From contig NZ_CP179203.1 of the NCBI RefSeq assembly GCF_051201625.1, positions 4,030,001-4,094,000 of the forward strand: a stretch of DNA of 64,000 bases, in the 5' to 3' direction. This DNA is from Shimia sp051201625 (lineage in GTDB: Bacteria; Pseudomonadota; Alphaproteobacteria; Rhodobacterales; Rhodobacteraceae). The notes beneath the pieces are model-generated. The model was not told the origin of the DNA, searched no databases, and saw only the letters and a list, made by a program, of their open reading frames with translations. Both the position numbers and the translations under genes were made by a program. Shown here piece after piece: positions 56,057-64,000 of this stretch (the first letter of the stretch is position 1; the number at the start of each line of letters is the position of its first letter).

Positions 56057-57553
56057 ATGAATGACAAGTTCCCCCCGCGCCCTTTGTTGGTCGTAGCACT
56101 TTCAGTCACTATCATGATAGCCTTTTGGGGTATTCTGGATCCGCAGGGGCTGGGTAGTCTCGCAGCATCTGCCGTCGCCACCCAGTTCAACAGCCGGGGC
56201 TGGTTTATTATGCTAGAGGTGAGTGGGTTACTTTTCGTTGCAATATTTCTCGCTTTTTCCCGATATGGCGATATTCGACTTGGCCCCGATGGTTCTGAAC
56301 CTGAATTTTCGACATCAGCCTGGCTTGCTATGCTATTTGCGGCAGGAATGGGTGTAGGCCTGTTGTTCTACGGCGCCGCAGAACCGCTGACACACTTTTC
56401 TGAACTCCGAAAATTTTCATCAGATTCACGCGCAGCAGGTTATGCACTTTTCGTCACCTACCTTAACTGGGGGTTTCATGCCTGGGCAATTTACGGGGTG
56501 GTAGGTTTGATTATTGCCTATTTTGCGTATCGTCGCCGCAGTTCGCTGTTGTTGAGCGCGCCCGTGACGGAAGCTCTCGGTACAGCTAGGTGGGTACTCA
56601 CCTTGGCATGGATTTTCGATCTATTTTCAATTGTCGCCATCGCGGTCGGCCTTGCTGGATCACTTGCAATGGGCGTGTTTCAAATACAAACGGGACTCGC
56701 GGGACTAATTGGGATGGAACAGCCCGAAAGACTGACCATTCCCGTATTCATCGCAATGTGCATCGCGTTTGTGATACCACTCAAGCGAAATTTAGGCGAC
56801 GGAATGGCCATTTTGTCTAATACCGCAATGACTATTGCTGTGGCCTTGCTGGCATATCTTCTCATTTTTGGGCCGACCTCCTACCTTATGAATGGCATTG
56901 TCACCGGCTTTGGGCGCTACGTTTTTGAAGTTCTGCCCGCAGGTTTCACCACAGCAGAATTTTTCAGCGAGGAAATCGTTGACTGGTTTCAAGCTTGGAC
57001 CCTCAACTATATGATTTGGTGGCTGGCTTGGTCACCTTTTGTTGGTATTTTTATCGCACGCATTTCTCGTGGACGCACGATACGTGCTTTTTTGTTTGGT
57101 GTTATCGTCGCGCCAACGCTTTTCTCTATTCTATGGTTTGGCGTTTTCGGCGGCTTGGGTTTCTTCGAATCGTTTCGCAAGGACGGAGCTCTTACTTTGA
57201 TCAATAACGAAAATCTGGATGCGACAACTTTCGCCTTGCTCGAAAGCTTTCCGCTGGACAGGATCACGCGCACCGCAACAATTATAGCTGCGTTTTTGTT
57301 TGTCGTTACCAGTGTCGTCAGCGCCGGCTTTACTCTCGCCATGATTGGCACTGGCGGAGAAGAAAACCCATCGCCCCGCATCCGCACAATCTGGGGTGGC
57401 ATCCTTGGAGCCCTTGGCCTTGCGATGGTGTTAGTGGGAGACATCGAGCTCGTTCGCTCAATTATCGCCCTGTCAGCCATTGCTTTTGTTTTCATAGTCC
57501 CGGTTTTGGTAGTTTGCCTCTTTAAATCATTGCTTCAAGAGGAGCGAACGTGA
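56057..57553 (+). CDS. BCCT family betaine/carnitine/choline transporter
   Basis: A 498-residue membrane transporter with about 12 helices. MLFAAGMGVGLLFYGAAEPL near residue 95 is the BCCT glycine-rich signature in TM3, and WAIYGVVGLIIAYFAYRR near 145 and WWLAWSPFVGIFIARISRGR near 318 (the W-x-x-W aromatic box) are typical substrate and core motifs. It imports quaternary ammonium compounds such as glycine betaine or choline with a sodium or proton gradient. The start has no strong ribosome site but the family begins close by. A small membrane-protein gene overlaps its end by four bases. Substrate unresolved. Confidence 0.93.
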   Translation: MNDKFPPRPLLVVALSVTIMIAFWGILDPQGLGSLAASAVATQFNSRGWFIMLEVSGLLFVAIFLAFSRYGDIRLGPDGSEPEFSTSAWLAMLFAAGMGVGLLFYGAAEPLTHFSELRKFSSDSRAAGYALFVTYLNWGFHAWAIYGVVGLIIAYFAYRRRSSLLLSAPVTEALGTARWVLTLAWIFDLFSIVAIAVGLAGSLAMGVFQIQTGLAGLIGMEQPERLTIPVFIAMCIAFVIPLKRNLGDGMAILSNTAMTIAVALLAYLLIFGPTSYLMNGIVTGFGRYVFEVLPAGFTTAEFFSEEIVDWFQAWTLNYMIWWLAWSPFVGIFIARISRGRTIRAFLFGVIVAPTLFSILWFGVFGGLGFFESFRKDGALTLINNENLDATTFALLESFPLDRITRTATIIAAFLFVVTSVVSAGFTLAMIGTGGEENPSPRIRTIWGGILGALGLAMVLVGDIELVRSIIALSAIAFVFIVPVLVVCLFKSLLQEERT

Positions 57554-57642
57554 GCGCGCAAGTCATTGATACACTTCTGAACCTCATCGTCTTCGCCTAT
57601 ATTGGATTTCTGATCTGGCTAAGCCAGCGTCCAGACCCCTGA
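57550..57642 (+). CDS. Thirty-residue membrane protein coupled to the BCCT transporter
   Basis: GTG at 57550 overlaps the transporter stop codon (GTGA) and opens a 30-codon frame encoding SAQVIDTLLNLIVFAYIGFL followed by IWLSQRPDP. AAGAGGAG lies seven bases before the start. Residues 7-24 form one transmembrane helix; the charged or polar ends suggest an N-out or N-in single-pass protein. It is too short for routine gene calls. By analogy with small subunits of other transporters it could bind the BCCT protein; that is inference. Confidence 0.6.
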   Translation: MSAQVIDTLLNLIVFAYIGFLIWLSQRPDP

Positions 57643-57654
57643 AAAATGTAAAGC

Positions 57655-57672
57655 CCTGCGCATTGGCGCAGG
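57655..57672 (-). terminator. Hairpin between BCCT unit and clpB, probable clpB terminator
   Basis: CCTGCGC at 57655-57661 pairs with GCGCAGG at 57666-57672 around ATTG. On minus it is followed by GCTTTACATTTTTC, a broken T-run, which fits termination of clpB better than of the plus-strand unit. Confidence 0.55.
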
Positions 57673-57696
57673 ACCCTGCAAATGAAACAGTGCGCT

Positions 57697-60312
57697 TCAG
57701 TGCACTACGGCATCGTTTGGCTTGGGATGCTCAGATGTACCGAACCGATCGCCAATGATTAGGCCATCAGCGCTTGCCGTTATCGGGACGGTGTCCCCAT
57801 CTCGTATATCACCAGCTAGAAGACCTTCAGCCATCGGATTCTGCACAGCACGCTGGATGACGCGCTTCAGGGGGCGGGCCCCGAAAACCGGATCGTAGCC
57901 TTCGTCCGCAAGCCATTTCTTAGCCGCGTCGTCCAGCTCAACCGTGATTTTGCGACCTGTCAAGCGTTTGCGCAGACGTGCTAATTGAATGTCGACTATA
58001 CCGTCCATGTCTGCGCGATTCAGCCGGTCAAAAATAATCGTCTCATCGAGTCGATTGAGGAACTCTGGCCGAAAATGGGCGCGCACCGCGTCCATTACAT
58101 CGCGGCGGGCATCTGACGCATCTGACCCTTCAGGCAATTGCGACAGCGCCTGCGCACCCAAATTGGAAGTCAAGATGATAAGCGTTTGCTTAAAATCAAC
58201 CGTACGACCCTGACCATCGGTCAACACACCATCGTCCAGCACTTGCAAAAGCACATTAAAAACATCTGGATGCGCTTTTTCAACTTCGTCAAAGAGTACG
58301 ACCTGATAAGGGCGGCGACGCACCGCTTCTGTCAAAACACCACCTTCATCGTAACCAACATACCCGGGAGGTGCTCCAATTAAACGAGCCACGGCATGTT
58401 TTTCCATGAACTCAGACATATCAATACGGACCATGGCGCTATCGTCATCAAACAGGAATTCAGCGACCGCCTTGGTCAATTCAGTTTTACCTACCCCTGT
58501 CGGTCCTAGGAAAAGAAAAGACCCAAGTGGCCGGCTCTCATCGTTAAGACCAGCACGGGCCCGACGTACCGCATTCGACAAAGCGGTAACGGCCGTCCTC
58601 TGACCAATCACGCGACGATGCAGATCATTTTCCATCCGCAGCAACTTCTCGCGCTCACCTTCGAGCATTTTTGACGTTGGGATACCGGTCCAGCGCTCCA
58701 CAACTAATGCTATCTGCTCAGGCCGCACAGCCTCTTCAATAGAAGCTTCTGCTCCGGCGGTCTCAGCATCTTTCAGTTTGTTCTCAAGGCTTGGAATCAC
58801 GCCGTAGCTCAGCTCGCCTGCCTTGCCAAGGTTTCCTTCTCGCTTTGCAAGTTCTAGTTCGGCACGAGCCTGATCAAGCAGTTCTTTCAGGTCACGGGCA
58901 GCCGCCAATTTATCACGACTTGCCTGCCAAATGGCGGTCATCTCTGACGAACTTTCCTGAAGGTCGGCAAGATCTTTTTGTAATGTTTCCAGTCGGTCTT
59001 TTGAGGCTTGGTCGTCTTCAAGCCTTAGGGCCTCTTCTTCAATCTGAAACTGTAAAATCTGACGGTCAAGAGCATCAAGCTCTTCAGGCTTAGAGTCCAC
59101 CTCCATTCGTAGACGGCTTGCCGCCTCGTCCACCAGGTCAATCGCCTTATCGGGAAGGAAACGGTCAGTAATGTAGCGCTGCGATAGCGTCGAAGCTGCA
59201 ACCAACGCTGAATCAGAAATTCGCACACCGTGATGCAGTTCGTACTTCTCTTTGATTCCACGAAGAATTGAGATTGTGTCTTCGACAGTCGGTTCGTCAA
59301 TTAAAACTGGCTGAAAACGACGAGCCAATGCGGCATCCTTTTCGACATATTTACGATATTCATCAAGAGTGGTCGCACCGATACAATGAAGTTCACCGCG
59401 CGCTAAAGCTGGCTTAATCAAATTGGCAGCGTCCATCGCGCCATCAGTTTTTCCAGCGCCCACCAAAGTGTGCATTTCGTCAATAAACAGGATGATCTCA
59501 CCCGCCGCGTCGGTAACCTCGGTTAGCACCGCCTTGAGGCGCTCTTCAAATTCACCCCGATACTTAGCTCCAGCGATTAATGCGCCCATGTCAAGAGAGA
59601 GCAGTTTTTTGTGTCCCAGCGATTCCGGCACATCACCGTTCACGATACGAAGTGCCAAGCCTTCCGCTATCGCGGTTTTACCGACGCCAGGTTCACCGAT
59701 CAGAACAGGGTTGTTCTTGGTCCTCCGAGACAAAACCTGCATAGCGCGACGAATTTCATCGTCGCGGCCAATTATTGGGTCAATTTTACCCTCATTAGCT
59801 GCCTCGGTTAGATCACGTGCATACTTTTTGAGCGCATCGTAACCCTCTTCCGCGCTGGCAGTATCAGCCGTGCGCCCTTTGCGGATATGATTTATCGCCG
59901 TATTCAAATTGCTAGCTGTAACCGAACCGGCCACAAGCACCTCTTTGGCGTTTGACTTAACCAACACCAAAGCCATCAGAATACGTTCAACGGGAACAAA
60001 AGTATCCCCAGCTTTCTTCGCTACATTCTCAGACTCTGTAAGGACTTGAGCTGTGGCGTTATCGAGGTACGGCTGTCCAGAGTCGCCACTAACTCTGGGT
60101 ATTTTTTCCATCGCCAATTCAATCGCTTCACGCACCAAATGCGGGGCGCCGTCAGCGCTCTGGATTAAGTTTGCAGCAAGACCTTGATCATCGTCCATTA
60201 ACGCTTTGAGTAGATGCACTGGGGTCAATCGTTGGTGATTTTCCCGCGTAGCAATGGTTTGCGCAGCTTGAATAAAACCACGTGACCGCTCCGTGAACTT
60301 GCTTAAGTCCAT
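57697..60312 (-). CDS. clpB: ATP-dependent chaperone ClpB
   Basis: An 871-residue hexameric disaggregase of standard length. N-domain: MDLSKFTERSRGFIQAAQTI. First AAA+ module: Walker A GEPGVGKTAI near residue 205, Walker B LFIDEMHTLVGAG near 278. The coiled-coil middle domain spans about 405-525. Second module: Walker A GPTGVGKTELTKA near 607, Walker B VVLFDEVEKAHPDV near 672, and arginine-finger LNRLDE near 760. Works with DnaK to rescue aggregated proteins. The start at 60312 has AAGGAGATT before it; an upstream extension of 18 codons is rejected. A sigma-32-like promoter precedes it. Confidence 0.98.
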   Translation of the reverse strand: MDLSKFTERSRGFIQAAQTIATRENHQRLTPVHLLKALMDDDQGLAANLIQSADGAPHLVREAIELAMEKIPRVSGDSGQPYLDNATAQVLTESENVAKKAGDTFVPVERILMALVLVKSNAKEVLVAGSVTASNLNTAINHIRKGRTADTASAEEGYDALKKYARDLTEAANEGKIDPIIGRDDEIRRAMQVLSRRTKNNPVLIGEPGVGKTAIAEGLALRIVNGDVPESLGHKKLLSLDMGALIAGAKYRGEFEERLKAVLTEVTDAAGEIILFIDEMHTLVGAGKTDGAMDAANLIKPALARGELHCIGATTLDEYRKYVEKDAALARRFQPVLIDEPTVEDTISILRGIKEKYELHHGVRISDSALVAASTLSQRYITDRFLPDKAIDLVDEAASRLRMEVDSKPEELDALDRQILQFQIEEEALRLEDDQASKDRLETLQKDLADLQESSSEMTAIWQASRDKLAAARDLKELLDQARAELELAKREGNLGKAGELSYGVIPSLENKLKDAETAGAEASIEEAVRPEQIALVVERWTGIPTSKMLEGEREKLLRMENDLHRRVIGQRTAVTALSNAVRRARAGLNDESRPLGSFLFLGPTGVGKTELTKAVAEFLFDDDSAMVRIDMSEFMEKHAVARLIGAPPGYVGYDEGGVLTEAVRRRPYQVVLFDEVEKAHPDVFNVLLQVLDDGVLTDGQGRTVDFKQTLIILTSNLGAQALSQLPEGSDASDARRDVMDAVRAHFRPEFLNRLDETIIFDRLNRADMDGIVDIQLARLRKRLTGRKITVELDDAAKKWLADEGYDPVFGARPLKRVIQRAVQNPMAEGLLAGDIRDGDTVPITASADGLIIGDRFGTSEHPKPNDAVVH

Positions 60313-60387
60313 CGCCAATCTCCTTACATTAGCACCCATAATATTTTGACGCCCGCACTGCGGCACGTTTCCTTGGGCCTACGAAAG

Positions 60388-60415
60388 ACATGGGGATTAA
60401 CAACACAGGTTCAAG
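60388..60415 (-). promoter_or_regulatory. Heat-shock (sigma-32/RpoH) promoter of clpB
   Basis: On minus, CTTGAA at 60410-60415 and CCCCATGT at 60388-60395 are separated by 14 bases. This equals the sigma-32 consensus CTTGAA-N(13-15)-CCCCATNT at every fixed position. It is 75-100 bases before the clpB start. Confidence 0.85.
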
Positions 60416-60553
60416 GGAACACACATCGGTAGTGCCGGGAAACGTAAATTCAGCGGAGGGCATCCAAATTCATGAAAAAACCGCTACACTTGCCCTCTTT
60501 TGCCACGATTTAATCATCTTGATTGCACGCGAGGTAGATTAAAGAGTAAAACC

Positions 60554-60814
60554 ATGCATATAAAAGAAATTCAGATTTCAAATCCAACTTATCACCACTC
60601 TCTCGGTGAACTGAGCGCGCTTGTGTCCATGAGTAGCGAAGCTCGTGATATCCAGTTGTTTTGTAACGTACCGTTATCGCCTGAAAAGCAAAAATCTCAC
60701 AGTAGGTTTGTGTTGATCCGGGAAGCTTTGCGTCAAATCCGCCGAATGCCAGAGGTCCGCACAGGCCGTGAACGAGTTTCATTTGCTCCAAGGCTATTGC
60801 GAGAATCGCCTTGA
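60554..60814 (+). CDS. Small conserved hypothetical protein upstream of pyrF
   Basis: An 86-residue soluble protein starting MHIKEIQISNPTYHHSLGEL with DIQLFCNVPLSPEKQKSHSR and a basic arginine-rich C-terminal part (LREALRQIRRMPEVR is close to it). I recall similar proteins next to pyrF in Rhodobacterales, but do not know a function. The start at 60554 is preferred over one 18 codons upstream. A weak AAAGAG site precedes it. Its stop is 66 bases before the proposed pyrF start, so co-transcription is likely. Confidence 0.65.
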   Translation: MHIKEIQISNPTYHHSLGELSALVSMSSEARDIQLFCNVPLSPEKQKSHSRFVLIREALRQIRRMPEVRTGRERVSFAPRLLRESP

Positions 60815-60880
60815 GAAGACTTGACGTGGCCTCACTTCACAGCAAGATGGATCCTACTTTATGATCAGGAGCGCTGCCAC

Positions 60881-61585
60881 GTGGCTAACCAGTCAGACGA
60901 TCGATTAATAGTGGCCCTTGATGTGCCAGACGCACTTCAAGGGCTCAAACTCGCCGAAAGCATTGGACACTCTGTGTCGTTCTACAAGATAGGCCTTGGT
61001 ATGCTTACGGGTGGCGGTCTCGCATTGGCCAACGAGCTCAAGCAGGAACATGGAAAACGCATTTTTTTAGATATGAAGTTGTTCGACATCGGAAACACGG
61101 TAGAAAATGCCGTACGTGGGCTCGCACAATTCGAATTGGATTTCCTGACCGTGCACGGCGATCCGCATGTCATAGATGCCGCCAAACAAGGCGCCGCCGG
61201 TAAAAACCTCAAGATTCTGGGTGTAACAATTTTGACCTCACTGGACCGGAATGATTTAGATGCTTCCTGCATCAAAGCCGGCGACGTGCAGGAGCTTGTG
61301 TTGGAACGGGCGGCTCGAGCATTCGAAGCAGGGGCAGATGGCGTTATTGCCAGCCCTTGTGAGGCCTCCTTGATAAGGGCCCTTCCGGAAGCGAAAGGGG
61401 GCCTAATTGTCACCCCGGGGGTGCGTCCAGTCGGTGCCGCTGTCAATGATCAAAAACGCATAGCAACGCCAACCACCGCAATTTCCAATGGTGCGGATCA
61501 TATCGTGGTAGGACGTCCGGTATATGCTTCTGCAAACCCGCACGCTGCCGCTGCCGCAATTGTTGGCGAGCTCTCATCGCTTTAA
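60881..61585 (+). CDS. pyrF: Orotidine 5'-phosphate decarboxylase
   Basis: A 234-residue TIM-barrel enzyme. LIVALDVPDALQGLKLAE opens the barrel; FLDMKLFDIGNTV near residue 66 contains the catalytic Asp-Lys-x-x-Asp array; GVTILTSLDRNDL near 117 and VTPGVRPVGAAVNDQKR near 180 form the phosphate-binding side. Converts OMP to UMP in pyrimidine synthesis. The start is GTG at 60881, with CAGGAG nine bases upstream; the in-frame ATG 20 codons earlier would add residues with no family match. Confidence 0.95.
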   Translation: MANQSDDRLIVALDVPDALQGLKLAESIGHSVSFYKIGLGMLTGGGLALANELKQEHGKRIFLDMKLFDIGNTVENAVRGLAQFELDFLTVHGDPHVIDAAKQGAAGKNLKILGVTILTSLDRNDLDASCIKAGDVQELVLERAARAFEAGADGVIASPCEASLIRALPEAKGGLIVTPGVRPVGAAVNDQKRIATPTTAISNGADHIVVGRPVYASANPHAAAAAIVGELSSL

Positions 61586-61946
61586 TAAAAAACTTTTAAT
61601 GATAACAACGTGTAAACTGCAGATACTCTGCTTCATGTTCGGAGCGTAACGCTCTCGGTGGTGACTTATGTTTGAGGGCGGATGCGATCCTTAACTTTCA
61701 ACATGAAGTGATTGACCACTAATGTTTCAATCAGCAATTCGCCCCGAACCGTGTTGCGCGCAACTTAGGAAAACAGAAACACCATTTGGTACTGTCAGCT
61801 AGCCTCTCATTCAAATTCCTCTTTGCGAGAAGTGTAAATAAATTGGGTGTGGGAGACCCTTTTCATGCCACGCCTCTATCTGTTTAGAAATGATCCCGTA
61901 ATTCTCCGCGAAAGAGTCAATCTGACAAGCAGCCTATCCACTTAAA
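61586..61946. other. Intergenic region between pyrF and the SDR epimerase gene
   Basis: About 360 bases between convergent genes. No gene, RNA or obvious terminator is seen. Confidence 0.45.
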
Positions 61947-62804
61947 TTAGCTCGCTTGCTCTTCGTCTAGCATTGACCGCAGCGCATCCCGATAATCAGG
62001 ATATTTCAGCACCACACCCAATTCATATTTTATGCGGTCATTGCGTACTTTTTTACTGTCTCCATAAAAACTTCGAGCCATTGGGCTCATTTCAGCTTGT
62101 TCAAACGGAACTTCTGGAGGTGGTTCTATACCAAGCAACCCAGCGGCGTATGCCAGTATGTCCTGCGGCGGCGCAGGCGTGTCATCACACACATTGTACA
62201 CTCGCCCAGGCCTCGGCGCAGCCATCGAAGCTTCGAGGACATTTACTATGTCATCGACATGAGTTCGGGAAAAGATTTGGTTACGTTTGATAATCCGGCG
62301 TGCAGTCCCCGCGCGCAGTTTGGCGAAAGGACCACGTCCAGGTCCATAGATTCCCGCCAAACGGAAGATATGCAGCGGCAGCTTAGGAAGTTCTTGCCAC
62401 TCTTCCTCCGCCTTCACCCTCATTTTTCCGCGTGCACCGCCGGGCGACGTCGGCGTTTCCTCATCTACCCAGCCGCCGTCCATGTCGCCATAAACGCCAG
62501 TCGTTGACAGATAACCAACCCACTCCAAATATGGAGCCGCGTCAATTAGAGCCCGCCGGCCTATTTGAAGAACTGGGTCACCGTTGTTATCCGGGCGAAT
62601 GGATGACAAGACATGCGTCACCCCTTCCAGCGCTTGAGTCAGGTCCAATGGCCACTGTCGAGCGATGACACCTTCAGACTCAATTAATGCAGCCTGTCCA
62701 AAGTCGCGTAGGGTACCGATCACTGTCCAGCCTTTGGGGACCAACTGCCGAGCGACAGCACGAGCCGTGTACCCGTGTCCAAGAGAAAGCAGTGTTTTTC
62801 GCAT
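61947..62804 (-). CDS. NAD-dependent epimerase/dehydratase-like SDR protein
   Basis: A 285-residue extended short-chain dehydrogenase. MRKTLLSLGHGYTARAVARQ contains the Rossmann GHGYTA in place of the usual GxxGxxG, as in YeeZ-type proteins; YLSTTGVYGDMDGGWVDE near residue 104 holds a serine/tyrosine region; FRLAGIYGPGRGPF near 160 and SRTHVDDIVNVLEA near 188 are further family motifs. Substrate unknown. The start at 62804 is preferred because the extension of 14 codons upstream lies outside the fold. Confidence 0.85.
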   Translation of the reverse strand: MRKTLLSLGHGYTARAVARQLVPKGWTVIGTLRDFGQAALIESEGVIARQWPLDLTQALEGVTHVLSSIRPDNNGDPVLQIGRRALIDAAPYLEWVGYLSTTGVYGDMDGGWVDEETPTSPGGARGKMRVKAEEEWQELPKLPLHIFRLAGIYGPGRGPFAKLRAGTARRIIKRNQIFSRTHVDDIVNVLEASMAAPRPGRVYNVCDDTPAPPQDILAYAAGLLGIEPPPEVPFEQAEMSPMARSFYGDSKKVRNDRIKYELGVVLKYPDYRDALRSMLDEEQAS

Positions 62805-63402
62805 TTCGATAATTTGACTCCACTCTACGTTCAAAACAAGTCCCACAAATAAAATAACTCAAAACAGACACTTCCAATGCCTTCATGGGTCCAAAAATCT
62901 TTCTTTTTGAAAATCTATACACGACCTAAACACATCTCAAGACAGCGTTCACAATTTTGCGTAATTAGCTAAAAAGCATTTTTCTGTTGCAAATTATTAC
63001 TGGTTTTATGCCTGAAAAAAGAAACAATTTGATGCCTAACGAGGGAAGCCGCATGGAGCTTCCCGCCAACCTGCCGACAATTTTGATCGCAAGTCCGATT
63101 GACACCAGCACCTCATCAAAAATTTACAAAATTAACCACAATGATCAGCTGTACTAAAATCTCTCAAATGCCGGCCGAAGGATTTACTGCTAATTGATTG
63201 GGCTGGATCGGCCAAAAACGTCGCCAAAAACATACTTATGAGCGAAAAAGTTTGGTTGAAACTTCTGCGATTGCTTCCAGAACCATCGAACCGTGCGAGC
63301 AGCTGGAACTATTTATCAATGCATTCCACTTAATCCGCATTGGTAGTAATGCTTCCACCCCTTTCATATAGAGCCAATAAGCTCGAGATGGGTATACTCA
63401 AG
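62805..63402. other. Intergenic region between SDR and CaiD-like genes
   Basis: About 600 bases, AT-rich, with no credible frame. The promoter of the SDR gene must be in its left part. No RNA gene seen. Confidence 0.45.
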
Positions 63403-64000
63403 CTACCTTCCCTGCCACACCGGATCTCGTTTTTCTGAAAAGGCTCGAGCGCCTTCAAGCTGATCTTGGCTGTCATACAGCACATCAACTGACCGCAGCT
63501 GGCGTTGCGTAATATGGTTCAGCGCATCCTGAAACTTTTTATCTTCTGCATCGCGCACGATTTCCTTGATTGCCGCATAAACCAGTGGTGGGCCGCTCGC
63601 CAGGAGGCGCGCCTGCTCCCAAGCCCGCGACATCAGCTGATCACCCGGTACAATTTCATTCACCAGCCCCCATCGATGCGCTTCTTCGGCGTCAAACCAA
63701 CGCCCAGTCAACAAAAGTTCCATCGCAATATGATAGGGAATACGCTTGGGTAATTTAACGCTGGCTGCATCTGCAACTGTTCCAGACCGGATTTCTGGAA
63801 GGGCAAAGCGCGCATGGTCTGCGGCAATCAGGATATCTCCAGAAATGGCAAGCTCTAATCCACCGCCACATGCGATACCATTTATGGCTGAGATCACTGG
63901 TTTATTCATGTCCCGAAGTTCTTGTAACCCGCCAAAACCTCCAACACCATAATCACCGTCAACCGCGTCACCATCGGCTGCAGCCTTCAGATCCCAACCT
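63403..64000 (-). CDS. caiD: CaiD-like enoyl-CoA hydratase (carnitinyl-CoA dehydratase), partial
   Basis: Partial gene: the reading frame is open to the right edge of the window and encodes about 198 C-terminal residues. The edge segment GWDLKAAADGDAVDGDYGVG matches carnitinyl-CoA dehydratase. Crotonase motifs follow: KPVISAINGIACGGGLELAI with the oxyanion-hole glycines, FALPEIRSGTVADAAS and GLVNEIVPGDQLM; the C-terminus is RDPVWQGR. It would hydrate or dehydrate a carnitinyl-CoA or related thioester. An internal ATG at 63909 is not the start, as conserved sequence continues upstream. Confidence 0.88.
   Translation of the reverse strand, partial: GWDLKAAADGDAVDGDYGVGGFGGLQELRDMNKPVISAINGIACGGGLELAISGDILIAADHARFALPEIRSGTVADAASVKLPKRIPYHIAMELLLTGRWFDAEEAHRWGLVNEIVPGDQLMSRAWEQARLLASGPPLVYAAIKEIVRDAEDKKFQDALNHITQRQLRSVDVLYDSQDQLEGARAFSEKRDPVWQGR

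Overview
The window is a piece of chromosome from a marine-type alphaproteobacterium, most probably a Rhodobacterales/Roseobacter-clade species of unusually modest GC (roughly half). The evidence is the 16S-tRNA-Ile-tRNA-Ala-23S-5S operon layout, the DUF3305/DUF3306/TorD formate dehydrogenase accessory block, COQ9, the rpmI-rplT-pheS-pheT arrangement, many ABC/TRAP/BCCT uptake genes and the gene families DUF6494, DUF6505 and DUF4444. No CRISPR array, prophage or intact insertion sequence is visible.

Layout. 1-10 kb: two divergent blocks of formate dehydrogenase accessory genes (Tat-signal small protein, TorD chaperone, DUF3306, DUF3305 on minus; a multi-cluster ferredoxin protein on plus), a periplasmic cytochrome c with an N-terminal tungstate-binder-like domain, an Mrp-type Fe-S carrier cluster, and a tungstate ABC transporter (tupB-tupC-tupA). 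10-21 kb: an aerobic benzoyl-CoA ('box') pathway island: TRAP binding protein, benzoate-CoA ligase, alpha/beta hydrolase, DUF309 protein, boxC, boxB, boxA and the regulator boxR. Four promoter regions here share a palindromic GCA-N6-TGC element. 21-25 kb: thiamine transporter thiBPQ behind a TPP riboswitch, with thiP broken by a one-base deletion in a G tract. 25-33 kb: COQ9, S21, YghU-type glutathione transferase, Lrp regulator and alanine dehydrogenase with a perfect palindrome between them, DUF4105, MscS, YtoQ and a methyltransferase. 33-44 kb: pheT, pheS, rplT, rpmI, pyk, N-formylglutamate amidohydrolase, a glycosyltransferase-like protein and an amidohydrolase. 44-53 kb: an unknown outer-membrane beta-barrel protein, a PhyH dioxygenase and a complete rRNA operon on minus. 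53-64 kb: MsrPQ methionine sulfoxide repair, a BCCT transporter with a tiny coupled membrane protein, ClpB with a textbook heat-shock promoter, PyrF, an SDR epimerase-like protein and the 3' part of a CaiD-like enoyl-CoA hydratase running off the right edge.

How the genes fit together. Benzoate is activated to benzoyl-CoA, epoxidised by BoxAB and ring-opened by BoxC. The BoxC reaction is known to release formate. It is therefore notable that formate dehydrogenase maturation genes and a tungstate importer (tungsten or molybdenum is the formate dehydrogenase metal) lie directly beside the box island. I infer a functional link between aromatic-ring carbon lost as formate and its oxidation. No boxD semialdehyde dehydrogenase, TRAP permease or formate dehydrogenase catalytic subunit is inside the window; the last presumably lies just left of position 1.
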